DNA of 64,000 nucleotides from Streptomyces sp. YIM 121038 (GTDB taxonomy: Bacteria; Actinomycetota; Actinomycetes; Streptomycetales; Streptomycetaceae), in NCBI RefSeq assembly GCF_006088715.1, contig NZ_CP030771.1:7314001-7378000 (forward strand), given 5' to 3'. The translations under genes were made by a program, and so were the position numbers. Shown one piece after another: positions 17,500 to 27,348 of the stretch. How positions within the stretch are numbered: position 1 is the first letter of the stretch; every line of letters starts with the position of its first letter. The notes beneath the pieces are model-generated. The model did not search any database, was not told the origin of the DNA, and saw only the letters and a list, made by a program, of their open reading frames with translations.

Positions 17500-18606
17500 T
17501 CAGCTCGTGAGGACCGCCTTCATCACCGATCCGTCGGCGACCGCGGCCAGGGCGTCCGCGTGCCGGTCGAGCGGGAAGGCCGTCACCAGGCTCGCCAGGT
17601 CGAACCGGGCGGCGAGCGTGGGCAGCAGGCGCACGTACTCGACGAGGTGGGCCCCGGTGAAGGCCCAGGAGCCGATCACGTCGAGCTGGCGGTAGACGAT
17701 CTGGTGCGGGTTGACCAGCGTGTCGCCGGCGTCCGTGTACTGGCCGATGACCAGGTACGTGCCGCCCCTGCGGGCCAGGTACAGGCCCTGGGCGACGGCC
17801 TGGGGGACACCCGCGCACTCGATGACGAGGTCGGCGCCCTGGCCGCCGGTGGCCGCGCGCACCTCGTTCAGGATGTCGTCCGGGTCGCCTGCGTCGGCGA
17901 TGTTCAGGTGGACGTCGCCGATGCCCGCCCGCGCCGCCGCCTCCAGGCGCTCGGCCGGGCCGCCGATGACGATGACCTTGGCGGCCCCGGAGATCTGGGC
18001 GAACGCCGCGGCCGCGAGGCCGACCGGGCCGCTGCCCTGGACGACGACGACCTCACCGAGCCGCACGGGGCGCCGCTCGTACAGGGCGTGCACGACGGTG
18101 GGGCCCGCGCAGGCCAGCGACATCGCGGCGAGCGGGTCGACGCCCTCGGCCGCCTTGACGACGGTGGTGCCCTCCTGCAGGACGATGTGGTCGGCCCACG
18201 AGCCGGACAGCTCGGGCCCGGCCACGGTGGAGCGGTTGACCCCGTACGTACGGCGGTTCTCGCACAGCGTGGGCTCGCGGTGGATCCGGCACGGCGGACA
18301 GGTCCCGCAGGCGATGGACGAGGCCCACATGACGGAGTCGCCGGGCTTGAGCTCGGTGCCGAGGGCGTCGTGCGTGAGGCCCTCGCCCAACTCCCGTATG
18401 ACGCCGAGGCCTTCGTGGCCCAGGACCAGCGGGGTCGGGATCGGCAGGTGGCCCTGGTGCAGATGCAGGTCGGTGCCGCAGATGCCGCCGTAGCCACAGG
18501 CGACGATCATGCCGCGCTCCGGGGCCGGGGGCAGCGGGTACTCGCGCAGCGCGAGCGGCTTGCCGAACTCCTCCAGGACGACCGCGCGGCCGGTGCGCCC
18601 GGTCAT
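17500..18606 (-). CDS. Zinc-dependent medium-chain alcohol dehydrogenase
   Basis: The 368-residue MDR-family protein has the catalytic zinc ligands Cys43 (GICGTD) and His64-Glu65 (LGHEGLGVI), a structural zinc set at Cys100, 103, 106 and 115, and a Rossmann nucleotide site VVVQGSGPVGLAAAA. It oxidises an alcohol or reduces a carbonyl with NAD(P)(H). Its ATG overlaps the stop of the upstream Fe/2-oxoglutarate enzyme (ATGA), so the two are co-translated and probably act on the same compound. With the SDR they may build or adjust an unusual hydroxy or keto building block. Substrate unknown. Confidence 0.85.
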   Translation of the reverse strand: MTGRTGRAVVLEEFGKPLALREYPLPPAPERGMIVACGYGGICGTDLHLHQGHLPIPTPLVLGHEGLGVIRELGEGLTHDALGTELKPGDSVMWASSIACGTCPPCRIHREPTLCENRRTYGVNRSTVAGPELSGSWADHIVLQEGTTVVKAAEGVDPLAAMSLACAGPTVVHALYERRPVRLGEVVVVQGSGPVGLAAAAFAQISGAAKVIVIGGPAERLEAAARAGIGDVHLNIADAGDPDDILNEVRAATGGQGADLVIECAGVPQAVAQGLYLARRGGTYLVIGQYTDAGDTLVNPHQIVYRQLDVIGSWAFTGAHLVEYVRLLPTLAARFDLASLVTAFPLDRHADALAAVADGSVMKAVLTS

Positions 18607-19415
18607 ACGGCCGCCTCCTCGAGGTCGTCGAGGAAGGAGCCGTCGAGCGGGGCGAGCGGGGCGGAGTCGCGGCACACCACGTAGTCGGGGCGCGGCTCAC
18701 CGGTCCAGCTCGGCAGGTTCGAGACGTCGTTGTACGTCGCGATGAGCAGACGGCGGGCGAAGGGGGACATGTTGGGGGCCGAGCCGTGCACGATCTCCGG
18801 GGAGAACAGCACCACGGAACCGGCCGGTCCCTTCGGGCTGACCATGCCGTGCCGGTCGACGAGTTCGGCCAGCTGCTCCGGCGAGAGCGAGATGTCGTCC
18901 GGGTCGAGGTGCTGCGAGGACTTCCGCTCGCTCTTGCGCCCCTCGTGCACCAGCCCGTCGCGGTGCGAGCCGGGCAGGAAGATGACGGGACCGTTGAACT
19001 CGGTGACGTCGTCGAGGAAGACGCCCACGTTCACCTGGAGCGGGGCGGGCAGGGTGTCGGAGATCTGCCAGGCCAGGAAGTCCTGGTGCCAGGCCCACTT
19101 GTCGCCGCCGAACGCAGGCTTGGCATTGATCTTGAACTGGTAGACGTACACGTCGTCGGGGAGCAGCTGCTGGGCGGGGACCAGCACCCGCGGATCACGC
19201 ATGAGGCGGGCGTATTCGGGCTGCCGGAGGTGGGAGGAGTAGACCGCGCGCACCTCCTCGCCGCCGTCCTCGATGATCCGGTGCGGCCCCTCCGTCTCGC
19301 AGTCCTTCTGGAACGCGGCGCGCAGGGAGTCGACCTCGCGCTCGTCCAGCAGGGAATCGAGCAGCAGAAAACCGTTCTCGTGGTACTGCTCCAACTGCTC
19401 CTGAGTCAGACGCAT
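18603..19415 (-). CDS. PhyH-family Fe(II)/2-oxoglutarate hydroxylase (EctD-like)
   Basis: The 270-residue protein has an intact iron triad His110-x-Asp112 (WAWHQDFLAW) and His210 (EIVHGSAPN), with Arg221/222 for 2-oxoglutarate. It is therefore a hydroxylase (or desaturase), unlike the HxA halogenase of this cluster. VFLDDVTEFNGPVIFLPGSH resembles EctD-type hydroxylases of ectoine and free amino acids. The start at 19415 is chosen for the upstream GGAG and because the domain begins there. It sits in the SDR-hydroxylase-ADH operon, suggesting hydroxylation of an amino acid or of the growing peptide. Confidence 0.85.
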   Translation of the reverse strand: MRLTQEQLEQYHENGFLLLDSLLDEREVDSLRAAFQKDCETEGPHRIIEDGGEEVRAVYSSHLRQPEYARLMRDPRVLVPAQQLLPDDVYVYQFKINAKPAFGGDKWAWHQDFLAWQISDTLPAPLQVNVGVFLDDVTEFNGPVIFLPGSHRDGLVHEGRKSERKSSQHLDPDDISLSPEQLAELVDRHGMVSPKGPAGSVVLFSPEIVHGSAPNMSPFARRLLIATYNDVSNLPSWTGEPRPDYVVCRDSAPLAPLDGSFLDDLEEAAV

Positions 19416-19482
19416 TCTTCTTTCGCTCCTTATGCGAAGGGAATTCACGTAGTGGGCGCGTACGTGAGGTAGCGCCGGGGAT

Positions 19483-20217
19483 TCACCCCATGAAGTGTCC
19501 GCCGTCCACGATCAGTTGCTGACCCGTGATGTAGGAGGACCGCGAGGTCACAAGGAATTCGAGAGCGTCGGCGATGTCCTGCGGGGTGCCGATCCGCTGC
19601 TGTGGAATGGAGTCGATGACGGCCGCGCGTCGTTCCGGCTCGTCGAGCCGGTAGCGCTCGGTGACTTCTGGGGTGTCGGTAAATCCGGGGAGCAGCGCGT
19701 TGACCTGGATGTGCGGAGCCAGTTCAAGGGCCATGCACTTGGTGAGCTGGAGCAGCCCCGCCTTGCTGGCACAGTAGTTGGCGCCGTTCGCCCGCGGGCG
19801 GATCGCCGTGGTGGCGCCGATGTTGACGATGGAGCCGCCGCCCGCCTCGATCATGGCGGGCGCGAGGGCCTGGCTGAGGTGGAACGGCCCGGAGAGGTTG
19901 GTCGCGACGACCTGGTCCCAGTCCTCCTCGGTGAGGGAGAGGAAGGGCCGGTCGCGGTTGACCCCGGCGTTGTTCACCAGGATCCGGGGGGCGCCGTGCT
20001 CCTCGACGATCCGCGCGCAGACCTCGCGGACCTCCGCGGGCCGCCCGACGTCGGCCCGGACGGGGACGATGCTTCCCTCGCCCGCCTCGGCCGCCTCCTT
20101 GGCCGCGGTCTCGTCGCTCCGGTAGAGGGCGAGCACCCGGTGGCCCAGGGCGCTGAGCCGCAGACTCAGCGTCAGTCCGATGCCCCGGGTGCCGCCGCTG
20201 ATCACTGCCGTCGCCAT
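19483..20217 (-). CDS. Short-chain dehydrogenase/reductase (FabG-like)
   Basis: The 244-residue protein has the SDR cofactor motif SGGTRGIG, NNAG at 82-85 and the catalytic pair Tyr148/Lys152 in NYCASKAG. The Ser that normally lies 13 residues before the Tyr appears to be Ala135 (NIGATTA), with Thr136 beside it, so the active site is not standard. GGAG precedes the ATG by five bases. It is the first gene of the minus-strand operon driven by the left copy of the duplicated promoter and operator copy C. Likely role: reduction or oxidation of a precursor; substrate unknown. Confidence 0.8.
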   Translation of the reverse strand: MATAVISGGTRGIGLTLSLRLSALGHRVLALYRSDETAAKEAAEAGEGSIVPVRADVGRPAEVREVCARIVEEHGAPRILVNNAGVNRDRPFLSLTEEDWDQVVATNLSGPFHLSQALAPAMIEAGGGSIVNIGATTAIRPRANGANYCASKAGLLQLTKCMALELAPHIQVNALLPGFTDTPEVTERYRLDEPERRAAVIDSIPQQRIGTPQDIADALEFLVTSRSSYITGQQLIVDGGHFMG

Positions 20218-20325
20218 GAGAACTCCACAGAGGTGCGTGCTGCGGGGCGGTCGGCCGGACACGGGATCGCCCCGGCGTCGAGCAGCCCGGACGGATCGCG
20301 TACGTCCCTCACCCCGCACGGACGA

Positions 20326-20496
20326 ATGGATCGAAGAACTGGTTCGGATCGGGCCGCCGCCCGCGATGACCGGGCGGGGAATATCCCCGGGCGTACCGCC
20401 GCCGGTGAATTCCGCACGCGCCGCCCAGGCCTCCCGGCCCGCTGCCACACCCTCACGCCTGCGGCCTGCCGGGGTCAAGCAGGGAAAGAGTGCCTG
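20326..20496 (-). repeat. Inverted duplication, left arm (upstream of SDR)
   Basis: Read on the minus strand this arm matches the right arm (21030-21195) from GCTTGACCCCGGCAGG through CGCCCGGGGATATTCCCCG to TTCTTCGATCCATT, with scattered substitutions and small indels. TTGACC at 20478-20473 is the probable -35. The arm ends about 108 bp before the SDR start. Confidence 0.75.
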
Positions 20497-20522
20497 ACAA
20501 GACCGCTTCGCGACATCTCGGA

Positions 20523-20540
20523 TGTCCTGTCCACGGGACA
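20523..20540 (-). promoter_or_regulatory. Cluster operator, copy C (SDR operon)
   Basis: TGTCCTGT-CC-ACGGGACA on the plus strand; read toward the SDR it is TGTCCCGT-GG-ACAGGACA. The centre is about 53 bp upstream of the TTGACC of the left arm. Confidence 0.65.
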
Positions 20541-20780
20541 CGGGGGCGTCGTGCGGGCGTCGCCCCGGGGAATCGCGTGCGGGTGGGCCGGTGAATTGCT
20601 GGCGTTCGCGCCGCGGAGGTTTCGTACGCCACGGAGGGGGAGAGCGGGGATCCGTCCGCGCGGTGCGGAAGCGGTGCGGCAGCGGTCCGGACGCGGTGCG
20701 GCAGCGGTCCGGAAAGCGGTGCGGAACAGGGACAGCGGATAGCGCTCGGCCGCCGCTGCGCAAGGCCTTCGCTCTCCCTC

Positions 20781-20841
20781 GCGGATGCCCGCGGCTCTTC
20801 TGCGCGGATGCCTGTGGCTCTTCTTCGTGGATGCCCGCGCG
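20781..20841. repeat. 23-bp direct repeats, 2.6 copies
   Basis: Units starting GCGGATGCC at 20781 and 20804, and GTGGATGCC at 20827, each 23 bp and followed by GGCTCTTCT-like sequence in the first two. They lie between the two operators, in the centre of the divergent region. Nearby 20668-20725 is also repetitive (GCGGTGCGG and GCAGCGGTCCGGA units). Confidence 0.5.
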
Positions 20842-20982
20842 ACCCCGCCGCGCAACTCACAGGAAACGTAAGGGACATGCTCCCGGACAAGCCCGGGGAT
20901 TGCTCTTCCGCGGCTTTCCGTGAAGCCTGCTCGGGTCCGTGTCCGCCGTGCTCCCGAGTGGCATCGCCAGGCGCCATTCGGA

Positions 20983-21000
20983 TGTCCTGTAGACGGGACA
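20983..21000 (+). promoter_or_regulatory. Cluster operator, copy D (NRPS-1 operon)
   Basis: TGTCCTGT-AG-ACGGGACA, one mismatch from a perfect palindrome. The centre is about 52 bp upstream of TTGACC at 21043-21048. Confidence 0.65.
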
Positions 21001-21029
21001 CGGGGGCCGCCGCGCAACGCCCTGCCAGG

Positions 21030-21195
21030 GACTCTTCTTTGCTTGACCCCGGCAGGCCGCAGGCATGAGGGTGTGTTCGCAGGCCGGGAGGCTTGGGCGG
21101 CGCGTCTGGAATTCACCGGCGGCGGTACGCCCGGGGATATTTCCCCGCCCGGTCACCGCGGGCGGCGGCTTGATCTGAACCACTTCTTCGATCCA
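21030..21195 (+). repeat. Inverted duplication, right arm (upstream of NRPS-1)
   Basis: This is the mirror copy of the left arm and runs to within about 17 bp of the NRPS-1 start. It includes the -35-like TTGACC (21043-21048); the -10 is not convincing. The proximal part therefore becomes the 5' leader of NRPS-1. Confidence 0.75.
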
Positions 21196-21212
21196 TTTGT
21201 CTGTGTGGGGTG

Positions 21213-24200
21213 ATGGATGTGCATGCTCCGCTGGAGCGAAACCGTCCGCTGACGAGTAGGGACGGGGCGGCCGGACGGATCCTCGACACGACGGTGCTCG
21301 AGCTGTTCGCCCAGCAGGCCCGGCTGACTCCGGACGCGATCGCCGTGGTCTGCGGGGACGAGACCCTGACCTACGGCCAACTCGACACCAGGTCCGCCGC
21401 GTTGGCCGCGGGCCTCGCCGGGCGCGGCGTACAGCCGGAGTCCCTCGTCGCGGTCGCGCTGCCGCGCTCCGCGGAGTCCGTCGTGGCCCTCCTCGGCGTG
21501 CTCAGGGCGGGCGCCGCCTATCTGCCGCTCGACCCCGACTACCCCGTCGAGCGCGTCGAGTTGATGCTCGGCGACGCGGCCCCCGTCCTGCTGCTGAGCG
21601 CGGGGGACACCGCGCCGCGGCTGTCCGGCTCGTGCCCTGCCGTGGACGTGGCGGAGCTGACCGGTGCCACCGGCGCGGCGCCCGCCGTCGCCGCGCACCC
21701 GCTGGCGCTCGCGTACGTGATCTACACCTCCGGGTCGACGGGCCGGCCCAAGGGCATCGGCGTCACCCACCGCGACGTGGCGGCCCTGGCCCTGGACGAG
21801 CGCTGGCGCGGCGGTGCGCAGGAACGCATGCTGCTGCACTCGCCGCTGGCCTTCGACGCCTCCGTCTACGAGATCTGGGTGCCGCTCCTCAACGGCGGCA
21901 CGGTCGTCGTCGACCCCTCGCCCGACCTCACGCCCGCCGCGCTCGCCGAGCAGGTGGCCCGGCACGACGTCACCGCCGTCTGGATCACCAGCGCGCTCTT
22001 CAACCTCCTGGTGGAGGAGGACGCGCACTGTCTGACCGGGCTCCGCGAGGTGTGGGTGGGCGGCGACCGCGTCTCGCCGCAGGCCGTCGCCCAGGCCATG
22101 GCGGCCTGCCCCGACACCGTCTTCGTGAACGGCTACGGCCCGACCGAGACCACGGTCTTCGCCACCAGCCACCGGGTCGACCCCACGCGGGACCCGGACG
22201 CCGAGGTGCCGATCGGGCAGCCCCTTGACAGCTTCGCGGGCTATGTGCTTGACGCGGAGCTGCGGCCGGTGGAGCCGGGCGTCCCCGGCGAGCTGTACAT
22301 CGCGGGCCCCGGTGTGGCCCGCGGCTATCTGCGCAGGCCGGGCCTGACCGCCGAGCGGTTCGTGGTCTGCCCCTTCGGCCCGGCCGGTGAACGGATGTAC
22401 CGCACCGGCGACTTGGTGATCCGCGACGCGAACGGCGACCTCGTGTACCAGGGGCGCGCCGACCACCAGGTAAAGGTGCGCGGCTTCCGCATCGAGCTCG
22501 GCGAGATCGAGGCGGCGCTGCTCGCCCACCCCGCGGTGGCGCACGCCGCGGTGATCGCCCGCGAGGGCCGCGGCGGCGACACCGCCAAGCAGCTCGTCGG
22601 CTATGTGGTCCTGACCCAGGACGGCGCGCCCGCGCCCGACGCAGCGGACCTCCCGGCCGAGCTGCGCGAGTTCGTGGCCAAGGGACTTCCGGACTTCATG
22701 GTTCCGGCCGCGCTCATGGTGCTCGACCGGCTGCCCCTGACCCCGAACGGCAAGCTGGACCGGGCCGCCCTGCCCGAGCCGCACTTCACCAGCACCGCCT
22801 ACCGCGCGCCGCGCACCGGGACCGAGGAGGTCCTGGCCGGTGTCTTCGCCGAGGTCCTCGGCCAGGCACGCGTCGGCGTCGACGACGACTTCTTCGCCCT
22901 CGGCGGCGACAGCATCCAGTCCATCCAGGTGGTGTCGCGGGCCAGGACCCACGGCCTCCTGGTCACCTCGCGGCAGGTGTTCGAGCACCGGACCGTGGCC
23001 GAACTGGCGGGCGTCGCCGCCACCGACACCGGCGAGAGCGGCCCCGTCCTGGCCGAACTCGACGGCGGCGGCGTGGGACACCTGCCGCTCATGCCGGTGG
23101 CGCACTGGATCCTGGAGAACGGCGCGGGCTTCGACTCGCTGCTCCAGGCCGTGGTCCTGGAACTGCCGCACGACATCGACCGGGAGGGCCTGGCCGCGAC
23201 CCTGACGGCCGTCCTCGACCGGCACGACCTGCTGCGCGCGCGGCTGCTGCCCGACGGGCTGCTCGTCGCCCCGGCCGGCACCGTCGACGCGGACCCGCTG
23301 ATCCGCACCGTGTCCTGCGACGGACAGTGGTCCGGCGAGTCCTGGCGGACCCTGCTCGTGACCGAACTCCAGGACCTGGCCGAGCGCCTCGACCCGGCGG
23401 CCGGCGCCCTCGCGCAGTTCGTGTGGTTCCAGCCGCCCACCGGCCCCGGACGGCTCCTGGTCGGCCTGCACCACATGGTCGTCGACGGCGTCTCCTGGCG
23501 GATCCTGATGCCCGACCTCGCCACCGCCTGGAAGCAGGTGCGCGACGGCGCCGCCCCGCGCCTCGCGGCCCCCGCGACCTCGGTGCGGCGCTGGGCCCAC
23601 GCCCTGGTGGAGGAGGCGGCCCGGCCCGAGCGGGTGGCCGAGCTCGACCGGTGGACCTCGATCCTCGACGGACCCGACCCGGTCCTCGGCGCCCGGCGCC
23701 TGGACCCGGCGAAGGACGTACAGGCCACCGTCGAGAAGGTGCGCGTGGTGCTCCCGAGCGCCGCCACCGAGGCCGTCCTCACCTCCGTGCCCGCGGCCTT
23801 CCGCGGCGGGGTCAACGACGTGCTGCTCGCCGCCCTGGCGATGGCGGTGGTCCGCTGGCGCCGCACGCGCGGCGTCGAGGAGCCCTCGACGCTGCTGCGC
23901 CTCGAAGGGCACGGGCGCGAGGAGGAGTCGGTGCCCGGCGCCGACCTCTCGCGCACCGTGGGCTGGTTCACCAGCGTCTTCCCGGTCCGCCTCGACCTGT
24001 CCGGCATCGACGTCGAGGACGCCTTCGCCTCCGGCCGGGCCGCGGGCGCCGTCATCAAGGCGGTCAAGGAGCAGCTGCTCGCCCTGCCCGACAAGGGCCT
24101 CGGCTACGGCCTCCTGCGCTACCTCAACCCCGAGACCGCCGAGGTCCTGCGCCCGCGCGGCCTCGGCCAGATCGGCTTCAACTACCTGGGCCGCTTCTCC

Positions 24201-27200
24201 ACCGGCGACATGCCCGAGGAGCTGCACGGCCTGGGCTTCACCCAGACCGCGGACGCCGCGGAGTTCACCGAGCTGGCCGAGCTGGACGCCGGGCACGACC
24301 CGGCCATGCCCGCGCTGTGCGAGGTGGACATCAACGCGATGGTCACCGACACCGCGGCAGGTCCGCGCCTGGGCGCGGTCTTCGGCGCCCCGGCCGGGGT
24401 GCTCGCCGCGGCGGACGTCACCGAGCTGGCCGAGCTGTGGCAGTCGGCGCTCGAAGCCCTGGTGCGGCACGCGGCCGCCCCCGGCGCGGGCGGCCTGACG
24501 CCGTCGGACGTGCCCCTGGTCAGCGTCTCCCAGGGAGAGATCGAGACCTGGGAGGAGCGGTACCCGGGCCTGAGCGACGTCTGGCCGCTGACGCCCCTGC
24601 AGGCCGGTCTGCTGCACCACACCGAGCTGGCCGGCACCGGCGTGGACATGTACCAGGTACAGCTGCTCTTCGGCTTCGACGGGCCGGTGGACGCCGCCCG
24701 GATGCGGGCGGCGGGGCAGGCACTCCTCGACCGGCACGCGAGCCTGCGCACCGCCTACGTACCCGACGCGGGCGGCGACCTCGTGCAGCTCGTCGTCTCC
24801 GGCGTGACGCTGCCCTGGCGCGAGGTGACCGTGGCGGAGGACGCGTTCGAGTCCTTCCTCACCGAGGACCGCACCACGACCTTCGACCCCACCGAGCCGC
24901 CGCTGCTGCGCATGACCCTGGCGCACGTCGGGGACGGCCGCACCGAGGTGGTCCTCACCGGCCAGCACGTGCTGTTCGACGGCTGGTCCGAGCCGATCCT
25001 GCTGCGCGAACTGCTGTGGCTGTACGCCGACCCGTCCGCGCTGGCCAAGGCGCCCTCCTTCAAGGAGTTCCTCGGCCACCTCCAGCGCCGCGACGAGGAA
25101 CAGCGCGAGCTTTCGGTACGGGCCCACACCGACGCCCTCGTGGGGATCGACGAGCCGACCCTGCTCGTCCCCGAGGAGGCCGAGGGCGGCGCGAGCGGCT
25201 TCGGCGAACTCGACCTCGCCCTGACGCCGGACGAGGCCCGCGCCCTGGTGCGGCGGGCCGCGGAGACGGGCAGCACGCCCAGCAACGTCGTCCAGGCCGC
25301 CTGGGCCGTCGTCCTCGGCGAGCTCACCGGCCGCACCGACGTGCTGTTCGGCGCCACGGTCTCCGGCCGTCCGCCGGAGCTGCCGGGCGTGGCCGACACG
25401 GTCGGCCTGTTCATCAACACCGTGCCGGTCCGCGCGCGCTGCGCGCCGGGCAAGACCCTCGCCCAGGTGGCGACCGAGCTCCAGGCCTCGCAGGCCGTCC
25501 TGCTCGACCACGACGACTGCGGCCTGGCCGACATCCACGAGGCCACCGGCCTGGACGCGCTGTTCGACACCCTCGTCCTGGTCCAGTCCCACCCCTTCGA
25601 CAACGCTGCCATCGCCGACGCCGGCGAAGCGGCCGGTCTGCCCGTACCGAGCTTCCGCAACATCGCGGGAGCGAACTACCCGCTCATCGTGATGGCCGAG
25701 CAGGACCCGCTGCTCCGCCTGCGGCTCCAGTACCAGCTCGGCGCGTTCGACCGGGAGCGGGCGGCCGACGTCGCGGAGCGGCTGCTCCGCGTGCTGCGGG
25801 CCTTCCTCGCCGACCCCCACAGCAAGGTCGGAGCGGTGGGCGCCCCCGCGTCCGGCGCGCTCGCCGCCACGGCCCGGCCGACCTCGCGGACGGCCCCGGC
25901 CGCGGCCGACGAACTGCTGCCGCAGCTCTTCGCACGCCTCGTGGCCGAGGACCCGGACGCCCTGGCCTTCGTCGCCGACGGAGTGATCACCCGGCGCGAG
26001 CTGGACGAGCGGGCCGACCGCCTCGCCGGTGAACTCCTGCGGCACGCCGTGGAGCCCGACTCCGTGGTGGCCGTCTCCTGCGTCGACCCGGTGGACCGCA
26101 CGGCCGCCCTGCTCGCCGTCCTGAAGGCGGGCGCCTGCGCCCTGCCCCTGGATGCCGAGGACTCCCCGGAGTGGACCGGCTCCGTCGTCCGGGACACCGC
26201 GGTGAGCGCCGTCATCGTCGACAAGGAGACCGACGACCGCGACTGGGGCGCCGCGCCCCGCATCCGGGTGCCCCTGGACGCCCTGGACGCCGCTCCGGCC
26301 GTCCCGCAGGTCCGGCCGCTCCCCGGCCGCCTGGCCCTGCTGACCCACGCGCCGGACGCCACGGCCCGGCCGCGGGCGCTGGCCGTCACCCACGCCGCTC
26401 TCCTGCGCGACGTGCGCGGCTTCGCCTCCGACACCGCGGCCTTCCTCGAGGCGGGCCCCGCCACGCCCGCCGCCGAGCTCCTGCTCGCGCTCGGTGCCGG
26501 CCGCGCCGTCGAGATCCGCGAGGGCGCGCCGGAAGCCCACCCGCTCGCCGCCGACGCCACCCGCGCCCGCGTCCTCAGCCCCTCCCTCGCCCCCACCGCC
26601 CCCGGCGGCACCGGCGAGCTGTACCTCACCGGGGAGTACGGGCGCGGCTACCCCAGGCACCGGGCCCGCACCGCCGAGCACTTCGTCGCCGACCCCCACG
26701 GTCCGGCCGGGGCCCGGCTCTACCGCACCGGGCTGCGGGCCCGCGTCACCGCCGACGGCGGGTACGAGCCGCTCGGCCCCTCCACCGGGCGGACCGAGGG
26801 CCAACAGGCCCTGGAGGCCGTCCTGTCGGGCCACACCGCCGTGGCGGCCGCCGCCGTGGTCAGTGACGACACCGGCCCCGTCGCCTACGTCGTCACCGCC
26901 GCGGGCGCCCGGATCGTGCCCGACGAGCTGCGGGCCCTGGCCGCGCAGCGCCTGCCGCACCGGCTCGTGCCCCGCGCGGTCCTGGTCCTGGACGAGCTGC
27001 CCAGGACCGCCACCGGGCGGCTCGACGTCAAGCGGCTGCCCGAAGCCGCCGAGGCGCCGCGCCCGGCCCGGGCGGCGGGCAGCGAGCGCGAGGAGTTCCT
27101 GCTGAGGGTCTTCGGCGAGGTGCTCCAGCGGGAGAACGTCGGCGTCGACGACAACTTCTTCGCCATGGGCGGCAATTCGCTGCTCGCGACCAGGCTCATC

Positions 27201-27335
27201 GGCCGCATCCGCAACGACCTCGGGGTGGAGCTCACCCTTCGCTCGATATTCCAGTACAAGACCATCGCCGAACTGGCAGCCCACTGGGACGAGATCGTCA
27301 CAGCGAGCGGCCCCCGACTGCGCAAGATGAGCTAG
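21213..27335 (+). CDS. NRPS-1, A-T-E-C-A*-T (second A domain degenerate)
   Basis: About 2040 residues. There is no N-terminal C domain, so it can initiate. A1 (about 20-530, [11 protein letters not shown]) has specificity residues by eye D-A-Y-W-W-G-G-V-F, close to branched aliphatic (Val/Ile) codes. T1 is [11 protein letters not shown]. The E domain (about 610-1095) has HHMVVDG, so residue 1 should be D. C2 (about 1110-1540) has QHVLFDG with the catalytic second His intact. A2* (about 1570-1945) is truncated: its A3 loop reads [15 protein letters not shown], the A4-A5 pocket is absent and the A10 Lys is Arg. T2 ([12 protein letters not shown]) looks functional and must be loaded in trans. 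The start is ATG 21213 or the preceding GTG 21210; the ribosome binding site is weak. Confidence 0.9.
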   Translation: MDVHAPLERNRPLTSRDGAAGRILDTTVLELFAQQARLTPDAIAVVCGDETLTYGQLDTRSAALAAGLAGRGVQPESLVAVALPRSAESVVALLGVLRAGAAYLPLDPDYPVERVELMLGDAAPVLLLSAGDTAPRLSGSCPAVDVAELTGATGAAPAVAAHPLALAYVIYTSGSTGRPKGIGVTHRDVAALALDERWRGGAQERMLLHSPLAFDASVYEIWVPLLNGGTVVVDPSPDLTPAALAEQVARHDVTAVWITSALFNLLVEEDAHCLTGLREVWVGGDRVSPQAVAQAMAACPDTVFVNGYGPTETTVFATSHRVDPTRDPDAEVPIGQPLDSFAGYVLDAELRPVEPGVPGELYIAGPGVARGYLRRPGLTAERFVVCPFGPAGERMYRTGDLVIRDANGDLVYQGRADHQVKVRGFRIELGEIEAALLAHPAVAHAAVIAREGRGGDTAKQLVGYVVLTQDGAPAPDAADLPAELREFVAKGLPDFMVPAALMVLDRLPLTPNGKLDRAALPEPHFTSTAYRAPRTGTEEVLAGVFAEVLGQARVGVDDDFFALGGDSIQSIQVVSRARTHGLLVTSRQVFEHRTVAELAGVAATDTGESGPVLAELDGGGVGHLPLMPVAHWILENGAGFDSLLQAVVLELPHDIDREGLAATLTAVLDRHDLLRARLLPDGLLVAPAGTVDADPLIRTVSCDGQWSGESWRTLLVTELQDLAERLDPAAGALAQFVWFQPPTGPGRLLVGLHHMVVDGVSWRILMPDLATAWKQVRDGAAPRLAAPATSVRRWAHALVEEAARPERVAELDRWTSILDGPDPVLGARRLDPAKDVQATVEKVRVVLPSAATEAVLTSVPAAFRGGVNDVLLAALAMAVVRWRRTRGVEEPSTLLRLEGHGREEESVPGADLSRTVGWFTSVFPVRLDLSGIDVEDAFASGRAAGAVIKAVKEQLLALPDKGLGYGLLRYLNPETAEVLRPRGLGQIGFNYLGRFSTGDMPEELHGLGFTQTADAAEFTELAELDAGHDPAMPALCEVDINAMVTDTAAGPRLGAVFGAPAGVLAAADVTELAELWQSALEALVRHAAAPGAGGLTPSDVPLVSVSQGEIETWEERYPGLSDVWPLTPLQAGLLHHTELAGTGVDMYQVQLLFGFDGPVDAARMRAAGQALLDRHASLRTAYVPDAGGDLVQLVVSGVTLPWREVTVAEDAFESFLTEDRTTTFDPTEPPLLRMTLAHVGDGRTEVVLTGQHVLFDGWSEPILLRELLWLYADPSALAKAPSFKEFLGHLQRRDEEQRELSVRAHTDALVGIDEPTLLVPEEAEGGASGFGELDLALTPDEARALVRRAAETGSTPSNVVQAAWAVVLGELTGRTDVLFGATVSGRPPELPGVADTVGLFINTVPVRARCAPGKTLAQVATELQASQAVLLDHDDCGLADIHEATGLDALFDTLVLVQSHPFDNAAIADAGEAAGLPVPSFRNIAGANYPLIVMAEQDPLLRLRLQYQLGAFDRERAADVAERLLRVLRAFLADPHSKVGAVGAPASGALAATARPTSRTAPAAADELLPQLFARLVAEDPDALAFVADGVITRRELDERADRLAGELLRHAVEPDSVVAVSCVDPVDRTAALLAVLKAGACALPLDAEDSPEWTGSVVRDTAVSAVIVDKETDDRDWGAAPRIRVPLDALDAAPAVPQVRPLPGRLALLTHAPDATARPRALAVTHAALLRDVRGFASDTAAFLEAGPATPAAELLLALGAGRAVEIREGAPEAHPLAADATRARVLSPSLAPTAPGGTGELYLTGEYGRGYPRHRARTAEHFVADPHGPAGARLYRTGLRARVTADGGYEPLGPSTGRTEGQQALEAVLSGHTAVAAAAVVSDDTGPVAYVVTAAGARIVPDELRALAAQRLPHRLVPRAVLVLDELPRTATGRLDVKRLPEAAEAPRPARAAGSEREEFLLRVFGEVLQRENVGVDDNFFAMGGNSLLATRLIGRIRNDLGVELTLRSIFQYKTIAELAAHWDEIVTASGPRLRKMS

Positions 27336-27348
27336 GGAGAAACCCAGC

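Larger units (their letters stand above)
20218..21212. other. 995-bp divergent control region between the SDR operon and NRPS-1
   Basis: No gene is supported. The region holds two inverted copies of a ~170-bp sequence (20326-20496 and 21030-21195), one per divergent operon. Two operator palindromes (20523-20540, 20983-21000) lie inward of the arms, each arm contains a GCTTGACCCCG -35-like box, and the centre carries small direct repeats. Many short open frames cross it in both directions but they mirror one another because of the inverted repeat. Confidence 0.7.

Noticed and set aside
18603..19415. Second halogenase
   Set aside because: The iron motif is HQD (His110, Asp112), so the carboxylate ligand is present and hydroxylation is expected.
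20326..21195. Insertion element with terminal inverted repeats
   Set aside because: The arms are long and contain promoter-like boxes, and there is no transposase or target-site duplication. A duplicated promoter fits better.
20453..21213. Several 80-210 codon frames in the SDR/NRPS-1 intergenic region
   Set aside because: They occur in mirrored pairs because of the inverted repeat and show no protein features or good ribosome binding sites.
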